Below are positions 12,470 through 21,490 of a DNA stretch of 64,000 bases, piece by piece. A program made the translations under genes and the position numbers. The notes beneath the pieces are model-generated. The model did not search any database and was not told the DNA's origin. It saw nothing but the letters and a program-made list of their open reading frames with translations. Position 1 is the first letter of the stretch. Each line of letters begins with the position of its first letter. Origin of the DNA: Saprolegnia diclina VS20 (lineage: Eukaryota; Oomycota; Saprolegniomycetes; Saprolegniales; Saprolegniaceae); the NCBI RefSeq assembly GCF_000281045.1, contig NW_008246147.1:59437-123436 (forward strand), in the 5' to 3' direction.

Positions 12470-12858
12470 ATGGTACGTCGACCCGGACGATGGATCGCAC
12501 GGCGAAGGTTGACGTCGGTATATGTGCGTAGTCGGCTACCTTGACCAAGTCCATGCGCACCGCTGCCCGCGCCGGCGCCCGCCAGATGTCGTCGCACGCG
12601 ACGGAGGCCGAAGCCCTCCAGCAGATGACCTTGTGGACGAACGTCTCCAAGGCCATGATCGCGGGCATGGCCGGCTTGACGGTCGTCACGGCCATCAGCC
12701 ACGCCGGCGGCCACGAGCACCACCACGAGGGCGAGCCCATCGTCTACGCGCACAACAAGCTCCGCACCAAGCCGTACCCGTGGAAGTACTCGGACTGCAA
12801 CTTCTTTGACCTTGAGTGCAAGGCCAAGGCCAAGGCTGCGGAACAGGCGTTGAACTAG
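12470..12858 (+). CDS. COX6A: Cytochrome c oxidase subunit VIa, mitochondrial
   Basis: The best model gives 109 residues with an exon that is just the start codon: ATG at 12470-12472, a 59-nt GTACG...GTAG intron at 12473-12531, then 12532-12858. The protein starts MSATLTKSMRTAARAGARQM, an amphipathic basic mitochondrial presequence. It has one transmembrane helix (MIAGMAGLTVVTAISHAG, about residues 45-62) and the hallmark C-terminal LRTKPYPWKYSDCNFF, equivalent to the RTKPFPWGDGNHTLF motif of COX6A. Subunit VIa sits in complex IV of the inner mitochondrial membrane, at the dimer interface, and modulates activity. Without the splice the only in-frame ATG is nine codons downstream of the junction, inside the presequence, so a shorter unspliced product cannot be excluded. 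Confidence 0.88.
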
Positions 12859-13332
12859 ATCCTCACTTAACAACGCTGTGTGAATCCATCGTCGCACTTC
12901 GTATACACGCCTCCTCGACTCCTGACGCGTGGCAACCTGGCGTCGTAAGACGTAGGAGTTCCAATGGTACGCAAGGTCTTGACCCTACGTACTCGGTGAA
13001 CGAGGATCCCGGCAGCGACATGTGCTCTTTCAACCGCGGTCTGCAGCCCATGAAGAGGGCATGCCCAGACCCACGGTTTGTCAGCTTCGCATAACGTGCT
13101 CGCTGGACCGGTGGCCGAGCTATTGACGGCGAGCATCGCTCGTTGGCGCTCGGTCCAGAGCGTGGCCGGCGGTTGGCAGGAAGTTGCTCATCATGGCGAC
13201 CGAGCTCACTCGGCAGCTTCTCTCGACAGTCGAGAAACTGCGTCGTTCTTTATAGTCGTGGAAGTAGTAAGGTTTGAACCCGCAGCACGAACTCTGCAAG
13301 TAGAGAGCAAAACACAGCTTGTTGAGCGTCAC
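12859..13332. other. Intergenic, nothing recognised
   Basis: About 470 bp between the 3' ends of the forward COX6A gene and the reverse membrane-protein gene. Only short meaningless ORFs are present. Confidence 0.5.
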
Positions 13333-13806
13333 TTAGACTGCGAGCTTGGCGCGGACCTCGAGCGCGGCGATGCTGGCGGCTTCCCACGCTTCCCACTGCG
13401 CGACCAGGTCGTCGGCCTTGAACTTGTCGATCGCGAGCCAGAGATACCCGTACGCGACCAGCGCAAAGCTCGGGAGGATGACGAGCCACTGGACGACGCT
13501 CGACACCAACGTACTGCCGAGAGCGAGGGCAACAAAGCCCACGAGCGGGCCGAGGCTCTCGAGCAGCACGCGCAGAAAGGTATTGCTCTTGCGGAATAAG
13601 ATCAGCAGCTCTTGGCGGTTGGCGATGCGGCCAATCTTGTCGGATGACGCGTAGTCGTCGTCGGTCACGAACGAGAGGTCGATGCGTGGCGACGGGTAGA
13701 GCACGGTGCGGTCGACCCAGATCGCGAGGTACTGAACGAGAATGATGAGGACGCAGAGCCCGCGGCTAAACGGCTCGGTGACCATTGCTGTGAGAGCTTC
13801 GTCCAT
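13333..13806 (-). CDS. Small multi-pass membrane protein, unknown function
   Basis: A single-exon ORF of 157 residues starting at the first ATG (MDEALTAMVTEPFSRG); the open frame extends eight codons upstream but only from TTG. Two or three hydrophobic segments are visible: about residues 17-33 (LCVLIILVQYLAIWV) and two long stretches at about 85-125 (LLESLGPLVGFVALALGS, WLVILPSFALVAYGYLWL). The rest is a polar region with DDDYASSDKIGRIANRQELL and an amphipathic C-terminus. Codon use matches the neighbours. No family is recognised. The only context is that it faces away from the small membrane gene at 14120, leaving a ~310-bp divergent promoter. Confidence 0.65.
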   Translation of the reverse strand: MDEALTAMVTEPFSRGLCVLIILVQYLAIWVDRTVLYPSPRIDLSFVTDDDYASSDKIGRIANRQELLILFRKSNTFLRVLLESLGPLVGFVALALGSTLVSSVVQWLVILPSFALVAYGYLWLAIDKFKADDLVAQWEAWEAASIAALEVRAKLAV

Positions 13807-14119
13807 CGTCTCGAGCTTTCCTTTTCCCAACTAATAATGTCTTGTGAGAGACGCCACCCATCAAAAGTTGAGTTGGTTGTTGACGAATTCACCCATTGCC
13901 GTTGGGTTGTTTTCGGTTCTTTGGCCACGACGTACATCGCGCTAGCCCACGCGTCTCAACAGCAGTACGGCTTGAAGGGACGCCTTAGCTCCTTTTGCAT
14001 CGAGTAGATCTCGCCCACGGCGTCGACCACCTACTAGCACCGGCAGCTGCCAACCGCCAAATACCAAGAAACCCCAACCCTTTCCTTAGAGTGGGACGCT
14101 GATCGGGTCGCAACTTGAG

Positions 14120-14593
14120 ATGCATTTCGCTATTAGCATGTCCGAGAGCAGCATCCTCCCAGGCATCCTCCTGTACGCATCGGTACTCTGCATGTGCTGT
14201 CCGGTGGCGGTGTCGCTCATCGCGTGTGTGCCCAACTGCTGTCTGCCGTGGCGTCTCGACGCGCCGGCTCCGATCATGCGGCCGACAGAGCCCAAGGACA
14301 TGACGGACGAAGGTGAGTACAGCTACTACTTGCGTCAACACACGCGCGTGCAGAAGCGTGAGAACGCCATCTTCAACGAGATGACCAAGCACGTGTCGTC
14401 GATCGGGCTCGTCGCCTTTGTCCCAATCCTATTCAAGAGGCATTTCTTCGTCGTCCTGCTCACCGTTCTCTGCGTTGCCGTGCACGGTCGCCAGTACATC
14501 ACCCTTGACGCCGCCCGTCGAACGCTTGCGCTCGAGCGACAGCTCTGGGCCGCTGCCAACGCCCGCGTCCGCGACTTTCTCGAGAATAACTAG
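14120..14593 (+). CDS. Small membrane protein, unknown function
   Basis: A single-exon ORF of 157 residues (start MHFAISMSESS; the second Met at residue 7 is also plausible). There is one N-terminal hydrophobic, cysteine-rich segment at about residues 12-40 (LPGILLYASVLCMCCPVAVS) and a second at about 106-124 (HFFVVLLTVLCVAVHG). A charged loop lies between (MRPTEPKDMTDEGEYSYYLR), with a short cytosol-like tail ending LENN. The topology suggests a two-pass protein with a charged loop. No family is recognised. A GTGAGT word lies inside the frame at about 14312, but splicing there would cause an early stop, so the unspliced reading is preferred. Confidence 0.55.
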   Translation: MHFAISMSESSILPGILLYASVLCMCCPVAVSLIACVPNCCLPWRLDAPAPIMRPTEPKDMTDEGEYSYYLRQHTRVQKRENAIFNEMTKHVSSIGLVAFVPILFKRHFFVVLLTVLCVAVHGRQYITLDAARRTLALERQLWAAANARVRDFLENN

Positions 14594-14957
14594 CTTTATG
14601 CACAAATATATAGTCGCTGGCTCAACCAACGGCGTGGCCTCGTGTCCCGACGCGTGGAATACGCAGCAACTTGTCCTGGGCCAGCACCCAACGACAAGAC
14701 ATGAGCGAGAATCATCAAGGCGATTACTCGTCTCTGCAAGCAAATAAGAGAGCGCAAAGCCAGCTCCGAAGCTCCTGCACTAGTATGTCCCAGGTGACAA
14801 CCGCCCGGCACGACAATTGCTGTTGCGAGGTCCCCTTGTGCCCCGGAGCACAGGCAACAAGGCCATGATGTCCCAGACCATCACTATTTGACGTCCTACA
14901 TGCATTCCGCCAGGGCGCGAGGTGAGCTGCAAACCCAAGTGCATTGATCAATACGAG
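14594..14957. other. Intergenic, nothing recognised
   Basis: About 360 bp between two forward genes; no domain-bearing ORF or clear promoter element was seen. Confidence 0.45.
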
Positions 14958-15245
14958 ATGCGCTACGTGGCCACGTACCTCCTTCTCTCGCTGCAGACAA
15001 GCGACGTGACGCGCGCGGCCATGGAGCGCGTCTTGGCCGCTGCCAACGTCGACATCGATTCCGATCGCCTCGACCTCTTTTGGGCAGCCATCCAGGACAA
15101 GGACATCGACGAAGTCCTTGCGCACGGCTGGCAATACCGCTTAGTACCACCGACCAAGACACGACAAACGCGCTACGTCTGCGACTGTTGCTACGGCTTG
15201 ACCACCCACATTGCGCGATTGCATGGCGACGCTAGCGACTACTAG
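14958..15245 (+). CDS. Ribosomal stalk P2-like protein lacking the acidic tail
   Basis: 95 residues from the ATG at 14958 (MRYVATYLLLSLQTSDVTRA); the frame extends 12 codons upstream only to a GTG. Residues 1-62 match the helical dimerisation domain of eukaryotic acidic ribosomal protein P2 (MRYVAAYLLL..., IDSDRLDLFWAAIQDKDIDE, VLAHG). In P2 proteins this is followed by an alanine-rich hinge and an acidic ...DDDMGFGLFD end that recruits elongation factors. Here it is replaced by a basic, cysteine-containing end (PPTKTRQTRYVCDCCYGLTT). The protein might still pair with P1 but could not bind elongation factors in the known way. It could be a diverged paralogue or a decaying copy. A normal RPP2 gene is expected elsewhere in the genome. 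Confidence 0.65.
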   Translation: MRYVATYLLLSLQTSDVTRAAMERVLAAANVDIDSDRLDLFWAAIQDKDIDEVLAHGWQYRLVPPTKTRQTRYVCDCCYGLTTHIARLHGDASDY

Positions 15246-15383
15246 ACAGTACATCATAATGGAATAGCATAGCTCTATGTCTCGAACGAGCGGACCCTAA
15301 CCCTCGAGTCGTAAGAGCACTCGACCAATCAAGCGACTTTTGTCCCATGCGCGAAAAACCAAACGAGATGCATTCAACGCAGC

Positions 15384-18300
15384 TTAATGCAGGTCGGTAA
15401 ACACGTCGGCGCCTCCACTCCGCGCAAACTCCTTGTCTTCGGGCGTCTCGTCGTCGTCGTTGCCCGTGATGGGCGAGACGGGCACGCTCGAGTCGGAGCT
15501 GCTCTTGCCGCTCGGCGCCTTGTTGGTGCGAATGAAGAGCGCCGTCTCCTTGGGCTTGACGTACCCGCCGCGGTAGTAGCTCGACCCGGACGACGGCAGC
15601 GACGGGCCGTAGACGTGCATGGCCGCCGCCGACGGCGTGCCACCAATGCCCAGCATCTCATTGTCGGTCGCTTGGTCGATGAGCACTTGGAGGGCGATCG
15701 ACTCTTCTTTCGAAAGCACTTTGAGCGGCACGCGCGCGTCCGCCACCACGAGCCGGTCGCCGTACGTGGCGAGCGACGGCACGTTGTGAAAGCGGAGGCC
15801 TTCGTCGCGGCGGATCCACGGGGTCTCTTGAATGTCGTTGACGTCAACGTCGGACGTTTGCAGCGGCTTGGCGATTTGGATGGCATCGCCAGGGATCCCA
15901 AACACTTTCTCGAGCTCCATGAGCAGTGCGTCCATCCAGTGGATGCCGGGCGTCTCGGGCGAAAATGAAATCTCGACGCGGCGCCCAAACCGGAGCGTCG
16001 ACCGGTCAAAGAGCACGACCGAGAAGAGCGTGTGCGTCGACGGCAGCGTGTCGACCGCATCCAGAATCTGCACCGCAAACTCGCGGTTCTCATACAACGT
16101 GAGCGCCGAGGCTTCACCGAGCGTCAAGCCGTCCGACAGGACGCGCGAGAGGCGGCGGCTTGAGAGAAGGTCCCGCAGTCGGAGGTACTTGGCGGCAGGG
16201 TACGTGGCTTGCAGCGCCGTCAAGATCCGCGCCTTCATGTCGGCGACCGGCGTTGCGCTCGAGACGATGAGCTTGGTGCAGAGCGAGAGCTCGTTCGTGT
16301 GCATCCACGGCGGCAGCACGACGCTCGCTTCGTCCTCGTCGGTCGCCTTGGGCGTAAACAGATGGACTTGCACCGAGAACTCGCCAACGCGCAGCGGCGT
16401 CCCGAGCACGACGTACACGTTGCTGTTGTCCATGAGCGTGAGGTTCTTGAACGACGTATCCATGGCCTTGAGCTCCTGGCCCTTCTCTGCGTTGCGACAG
16501 AGCTTGAAGGCGTCGTGCTCCAAGTGGAAGAAGGCGCAGAGCTTGTCCTTGAGCACCTGGAGGTTCTCGCGGCGGTCGACCTGGAACGGCCAGCTCATGC
16601 CACCTTCCTTGGCATCGACGCCCTTGGCCGCCAGCAACGTCTTCTCCTTTGTCTTGACCTGGAGCGTGATCAGGTGCGCGCGGGCCTCAAAGTGGTCCTT
16701 GGCCAGCGACCAGTGCATGAGGTTGTCGCACTCTTCCACGTAGAGCTCAATGCCCTGGCGCAGCTTGAGATCCATGCGCAGCGTCTGCTGCAGCGTCGCC
16801 TCGTCGTTATTCGGGTTGAGGATCGTCGTCACGATCGACCAGTAGCTCGACGAGCTCATCTGCAGGACGCGCAAACGGTCTCTCTCGATGCCAAACTTGG
16901 TGCTGAGCAGCGCAATCAAGTCGCCGAGCGTCGCTTCTTCCGGGACCTGTACGCTTACGGGCGGCTCGGTAAAGTGCTCGGGCGTCGTCGCTGTCGACGG
17001 CACGTAGCGCCGCAGTAACAGCTGGAGGGCGGTCGGGTCGTACGCCTCCCACGCCTCGTCGACGCTCGCGCGGACTTCGAGGTACAAGGCGCAGTGCGCG
17101 TAGATTTGCAGCTGGGCGAGCGAGCACATCTCGCGGCCGTCGTACGTCTCGAGCGGCAAGCTCGTGTACTCCGAGTAGTTGCGCAGTCGGGCGCGGTCGC
17201 TCGGAAGGTCGAGTCCGAAGAGCGTCTGGGCCTGCGCCACGACGTCGCTCAGCGGCAGCAGCTTGGAGACATGCAGCGTCTTGTGGCTGCCGTCGTAGAA
17301 GAGCTTGAGCGGAATGAGGCGCGCACGCTCCTCTCTCTCCTTCTCTTTCTCGAGCCGCCGCACTTCGTCGGCCTGGATGAGCTCTTGGAGAAACGACGGC
17401 AGCGCGTCGTCGGGCAGGAAATGGCCGTTCCGCCGGGCGTCGACCTGGCGGTACATGAGCATGTAGGCGCACGTCGAGTGCGACGACCGGTAGTAGTAGT
17501 TGCCACTCGATGCGACCGGCGACGCTGCCGGGCCCCACGCCGTGCGCACCTCGGCTTCCGTGATCTTGGAGACGTTCGAGTCGTTGAAGTTGTACCACGA
17601 GTCGTCCTCAAACGACTTGATGTACGCGTAGTAGTGCCCGCCCATGGCGCTGCCCGAGTGAATCAGCACTGAGAAGAGCTCGTAGACGAACGGCCCGTCC
17701 TCCGCCAGCGCATCGACGTCAAAGTCCGGGTGCCACGTGTCTCGGACAGCGTCCTCGTCGTCGTCCGTGTCGTCGAGCGAGACGCGGCGCGGCGCTGGCG
17801 GCGGCGTCTCCTCCGAGAGCTCGAGGCGCTCGAGCGACATCTTGCGGGCGATCGCACCCGACGTCGGGTCGTACGTGTTCATGTTGAGGTACTTTGGAAA
17901 GGTCACTTGGTTGTTGAGCTTGATGCGGTTGAACGTGACGTAGTCAAAGTCGAAGCGCTTGAGCTGGAGCGAGAGAAGGTACGGGAGCTTGGCAAACTTG
18001 AGGCCCTTGATCGCGTCTTGCTTGCTGGCGCACTTGTCGCAGTCCCACTGATTGTCGCCCGAGAGCATCTCGGGCTTGAGGAAGAACTCGATCGCTTCTT
18101 CGACGCTGCGCATCATCTGCGTCGAGCCAAACGGCCGGATGACGAGCGAGAGGTCGAGAAAGTTGTCGAGGCGACTGCTCTCGTTGCCGCACTTGGCGCA
18201 CTGCACATAGTCCTTGAGCGTGCCTAGGACGATGCGCCATGAGGCCAATATGCAGATATGGCGAGCAAGTATTGCCTTGGTAGAGCTCGTTGACCATTTG

Positions 18301-18792
18301 CTCGTCGGGCGTGCCCTTGAACGACTCTTCCAGCGCGTCAAAGAGCACGCGGCAGAGCTCCTGCACGTCGTGCTGCTGGAAGACGTCCGACGAGTTCCAG
18401 CCGAAGCTCTTGGTGAGCGCCTTGGTGTCGATGGCCTTGCGCTCCTTGCTCATCTGGAGATTCGCAAACAGCTTTTGGAGCTGGAACGGAATGTTGACGT
18501 CGAGGTCCGTCGTCGCCGTGAGCTTGGACTGGTACAGCCGGTTGCGGAACTCAGGCGTCATGTACAGCGTCTGGAGCAGGCTGTTCATGTAGCAGGTCGC
18601 GCCTTGGTTGCTCAGGCCGCGGTAGCGCTGCGGCGCCGGCGGCGCGTACGCGTAGGAGGTCGTCGTCGTCGTCGTCGTCGTCGGGTACGGCGCCGGGTGC
18701 AGCACGATGGCGGTCGAGCTCGGGCGGACATCGTCTTCGTCGTCGAGGCCCTCGCGCACGGGCGACGTGCTCACGTCGCGGAAGCGGTCCAT
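15384..18792 (-). CDS. USP47: Ubiquitin carboxyl-terminal hydrolase, USP47 type
   Basis: Two exons (18792-18276 and 18223-15384) give 1,118 residues. The 52-nt intron begins with GC rather than GT (GCAATAC...CCTAG) and splices NELYQG to [12 protein letters not shown], the exact USP47 arrangement. Catalytic parts are visible: Cys box [20 protein letters not shown] near residue 65, [17 protein letters not shown], two CxxC pairs (CAKCGN, CDKCAS), His box [20 protein letters not shown] and [12 protein letters not shown]. The C-terminal ~650 residues carry the ubiquitin-like repeats expected for USP47/USP7 and an acidic serine-rich end. The N-terminus has a threonine run encoded by a (GTC)n-type repeat at about 18658-18692. 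USP47 removes ubiquitin from proteins such as DNA polymerase beta in animals; the substrate here is unknown. The start at 18792 is the ATG best placed before the catalytic domain; the frame is open further upstream. Confidence 0.9.
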
Positions 18793-19579
18793 GGTCGTCG
18801 GCTGGGAATCGGCTAATGGCGAGTGATGGTGCCCCGGGGCGTCCCCGGCCAATTGTATTGTCGCATAATGCATACAAACACCTATATATTTTAATTCGAC
18901 GACGATTTGCATGCCTGTGTGGATCTTTGGGAAGTGGCAGCGGAGCGCCAGCCCATGGCAGTGATGGCCCAGGCGCCAATGACGGCCTTGGCCGCAAGAC
19001 CATGCCCGACCGATGGTACGAAGGGCTTCCTACCATCAAGACGAGGTACTGGTGAAGGCGAGAAGGTGCGATGGGGCAAGACGGCCGACTGCTGTCGGAT
19101 TGTCGAAGGACCATCGCCCAACAAGAAGTACGATCCATGACCCTCGGTGATGGTCGTGCAGGTTAACCAGCGCAATGACCACCGGCTAGCACGAGACACA
19201 GAGGTGGGCAACGACGACGAGCTCACTCTGCGCACTGGCAGGTTGTTACCTTTGCTGATGGCGCTCAATCTAGTGGCCTCGTGCAACCTCGCAACCGTGT
19301 ACGTGATAGACTAATACAAGCTTCGCTTGAGCACACAAGGCACTACATGTATGCTACGAATCCTAGCTACGTTGGTTCAGTGAATGCACGGGCGTCGTGC
19401 GACCAAGTCTTGGCGAAGCAAGTCGGCTTGGCGCCAAACAGTCGGAAGCGCCATCTTCTCACACAAGAGACCGAACGAAGTGAATTATAGGAGCAAAGGT
19501 CGAGCATTGCCACATTCAGCTTCTTCCGTCGGCTGGCCACGGGCGCGGAGGATGCGGCGACGTCGTGGGCCCTATACGA
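18793..19579. other. Intergenic, upstream of USP47
   Basis: About 790 bp; an AT-rich TATATATTTTAATT stretch near 18883-18896 lies about 100 bp upstream of the USP47 start and may serve as its core promoter. No gene is recognised. Confidence 0.4.
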
Positions 19580-20131
19580 CCTGGCGACCGTCGCTCGTTT
19601 GCGCGTGGCCACGCAACTCACCAAGGTCAGAACAACATTGTGGTGTCCTCACTAGCAGAACGTGGAGCACGAGCACGTAGCGGCGGTGGCGCAGAAAGAG
19701 CTTGAGGCTTGCAGATGCGTGGAATGAAGTACGCCATGTCCAAGCCCTCGACGACGTACCCGGCGGCATCGAGCACCTAGTTTCTCGTGCAAAAATGTTT
19801 GCTTGCTGTAGACGAGAAGGCGGCCGACCGTCGGATCCTCAGCGCTGGGCTCATGCACCCGCGGCGCCACGACGAAGTGCTCCAGCCACGCCTTGATGTC
19901 CGGCGTCGAGATGCCCGAGAAGACTACGAACGGGTCCCGCACCGCGTCGCCCTCGACGTCCACGGACGGTGCGTCGTCCAGAAGCGCTGCCTCGATCGTC
20001 GTGGTGTACACCTTGGCCGCCAAGACGTTGGCCGGTGCAATCGAGCGGTACACCGGCATGGCTGCCTCGTTGACGGCTTGTGCGTGTGCGCGGTCGGCTA
20101 GCTCTCTGGTTAGGTCGACGTCGCAGACCAT
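19580..20131 (-). pseudogene. Truncated copy of the orphan ~300-residue family
   Basis: From ATG 20131 the protein (REL..YRSIAPANVLAAKVYT, DDAPSVDVEGDA, VHEPSAEDPTVGRLLVYSKQ) is clearly homologous to the forward gene at 20358 (YRAIAPPQVVAAEDRL, SDAPSLDVDGDV, VHEPCADDPSLGRLVVYSRY). After KQTFLHEKL the frame becomes meaningless. Homology resumes shortly after in another frame with ASLKLFLRHRRYVLVLHV, matching ALGIKIFLRDARYVLILHV of the intact gene. About 90-100 residues of the middle of the intact protein are therefore missing and the frame is shifted, so I call it a pseudogene. Splicing of a much-shortened gene is a less likely alternative. It lies head-to-head with the intact copy, 226 bp apart, suggesting an inverted duplication that shared a promoter. 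Confidence 0.7.
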
Positions 20132-20357
20132 GGTCTCGGTGCTGCGGATGTGAGCTGTCCAATCACAGTCCCGTCTTGATACGAGCGCAGTGAGCCTAGC
20201 TTCATATTGTTGGTCAGGTGCACGACAGCATTGGGGAAACTCGAGTTTGAACGTCCATGATTCCGTGATTGGCGTATCTTTATCCGGATCCGGTTTGCTT
20301 AGAAAGTCCAACAACCGAAGCGCCCGTTGCTCGACCCGAAAGTCTCCATTGTCGACG
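20132..20357. promoter_or_regulatory. Head-to-head promoter of the orphan family pair
   Basis: 226 bp between the two divergent start codons. It contains TATCCGGATCCGG at 20281-20293, a member of the recurrent TATCCGGA element, about 70 bp before the forward start. Confidence 0.4.
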
Positions 20358-21254
20358 ATGCAGACCGACAAGCAAGTTGCTGCGGAACGCCGCGCGTTGG
20401 CCAACGCCGTGCGGCAGCGCTACCGGGCAATCGCGCCTCCCCAGGTCGTGGCTGCCGAAGATCGTCTCAAGGAGATTGAAGCTGCCATCATCAGCGACGC
20501 GCCGAGTCTCGACGTCGACGGCGACGTGTCGTGGGGTCTGACCGTCGTCCTCGAGCGCGTTTCGGTTGCCGACCTCAAGCGTTGGTTTCTTGAGGTGGGG
20601 GCCGCTCTGCGCCCGTGGGTGCATGAGCCCTGCGCCGACGACCCGAGTCTTGGCCGCCTCGTGGTCTACAGCCGGTATACCTTTTTACACGAGCACACGG
20701 CCCGATCGGTCATGAAGCTCCTCGAGACGCAGATCCACGCCGTCATGGGCTCCACGGCCGACTTGGACTTTCGCTTGCACTGTTTCGTCGACCCGTGCAC
20801 AGTCGGTACCTGCTTGCAGCTCTCCACCGCCACCATCCTGCCTCGCTCGCTTGCTGTCGGTGGCAGCGTCTTGGATGCTGGGGATGGCCAGCCCTTCCCG
20901 CCCTTTGTCTTTGAGGTTGCCGGCCAAAACGAGTGCCTCAGCGACATGCGCTCCAAGCTCACTCGGTGGATGGACGGCACGTCGGTGCAAGTGGCGCTCG
21001 GCATCAAGATTTTCCTCCGGGACGCCCGCTACGTGCTGATCCTTCACGTTCGCGGCCAGCCGACGCAGGAAGTACAGTTTGGCCGGAACAAGGGCCTGCA
21101 CTACGGCGCCGTCGTGTCGTTTCCCGCTGGGCTTTTGTACCACGGGAGCGCGCTGCCCGATGCCTGGGTCGGCCGCGAACACAAGGAACTGCAGCTGGAG
21201 TTGCTCGTGCTGCGCGAAATCATCGCCTACAACCCCAACAACCCTCGCTACTAG
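20358..21254 (+). CDS. Orphan family protein, intact member (298 aa), function unknown
   Basis: Single exon, start ATG at 20358 (MQTDKQVAAERRALANAVRQ). Visible parts are an N-terminal helix of charged residues (residues 1-60), a conserved block VHEPCADDPSLGRLVVYSRY near residue 95, alternating hydrophobic beta-like segments (LDFRLHCFVDPCTVGTCLQL; VQVALGIKIFLRDARYVLIL), and a C-terminal HYGAVVSFPAGLLYHGSALP and leucine-rich helix (KELQLELLVLREIIAYNP). There is no signal peptide or TM segment, so a cytosolic or nuclear mixed alpha/beta protein is likely. I recognise no known domain. Two other copies lie nearby: the truncated one at 19580-20131 and the relic at about 25000-25550. Codon use matches the neighbours, so there is no sign of recent transfer. 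Confidence 0.75.
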   Translation: MQTDKQVAAERRALANAVRQRYRAIAPPQVVAAEDRLKEIEAAIISDAPSLDVDGDVSWGLTVVLERVSVADLKRWFLEVGAALRPWVHEPCADDPSLGRLVVYSRYTFLHEHTARSVMKLLETQIHAVMGSTADLDFRLHCFVDPCTVGTCLQLSTATILPRSLAVGGSVLDAGDGQPFPPFVFEVAGQNECLSDMRSKLTRWMDGTSVQVALGIKIFLRDARYVLILHVRGQPTQEVQFGRNKGLHYGAVVSFPAGLLYHGSALPDAWVGREHKELQLELLVLREIIAYNPNNPRY

Positions 21255-21490
21255 CTCAAGGAGGCTGGTTGTCATATCGTAGGAGCAACGCCATCAAGAC
21301 CAGTAATGTCAGTGGGACCTGTTCTGGTTGATTTGGCGCCTGCGCTTTGACCGAGGGCTCACGAGTTGGTCGACGACGTTGGAGAGGTCTTCTGGGTGGC
21401 GTCAAGCAGGAGCATCGAGACATTGGCGCTTACATGCCACATGTGGGATGGCTGGCTGAAGTGGTATTGATATTACATAGTAAACTAAAA

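Noticed and set aside
14312-14352. Intron with GTGAGT donor in the membrane protein at 14120
   Set aside because: Removing it produces an immediate stop, whereas the unspliced frame keeps a second hydrophobic segment.
18658-18692. (GTC)n run as a microsatellite or CRISPR-like repeat
   Set aside because: Simple triplet repeat encoding a threonine stretch in the USP47 N-terminus.
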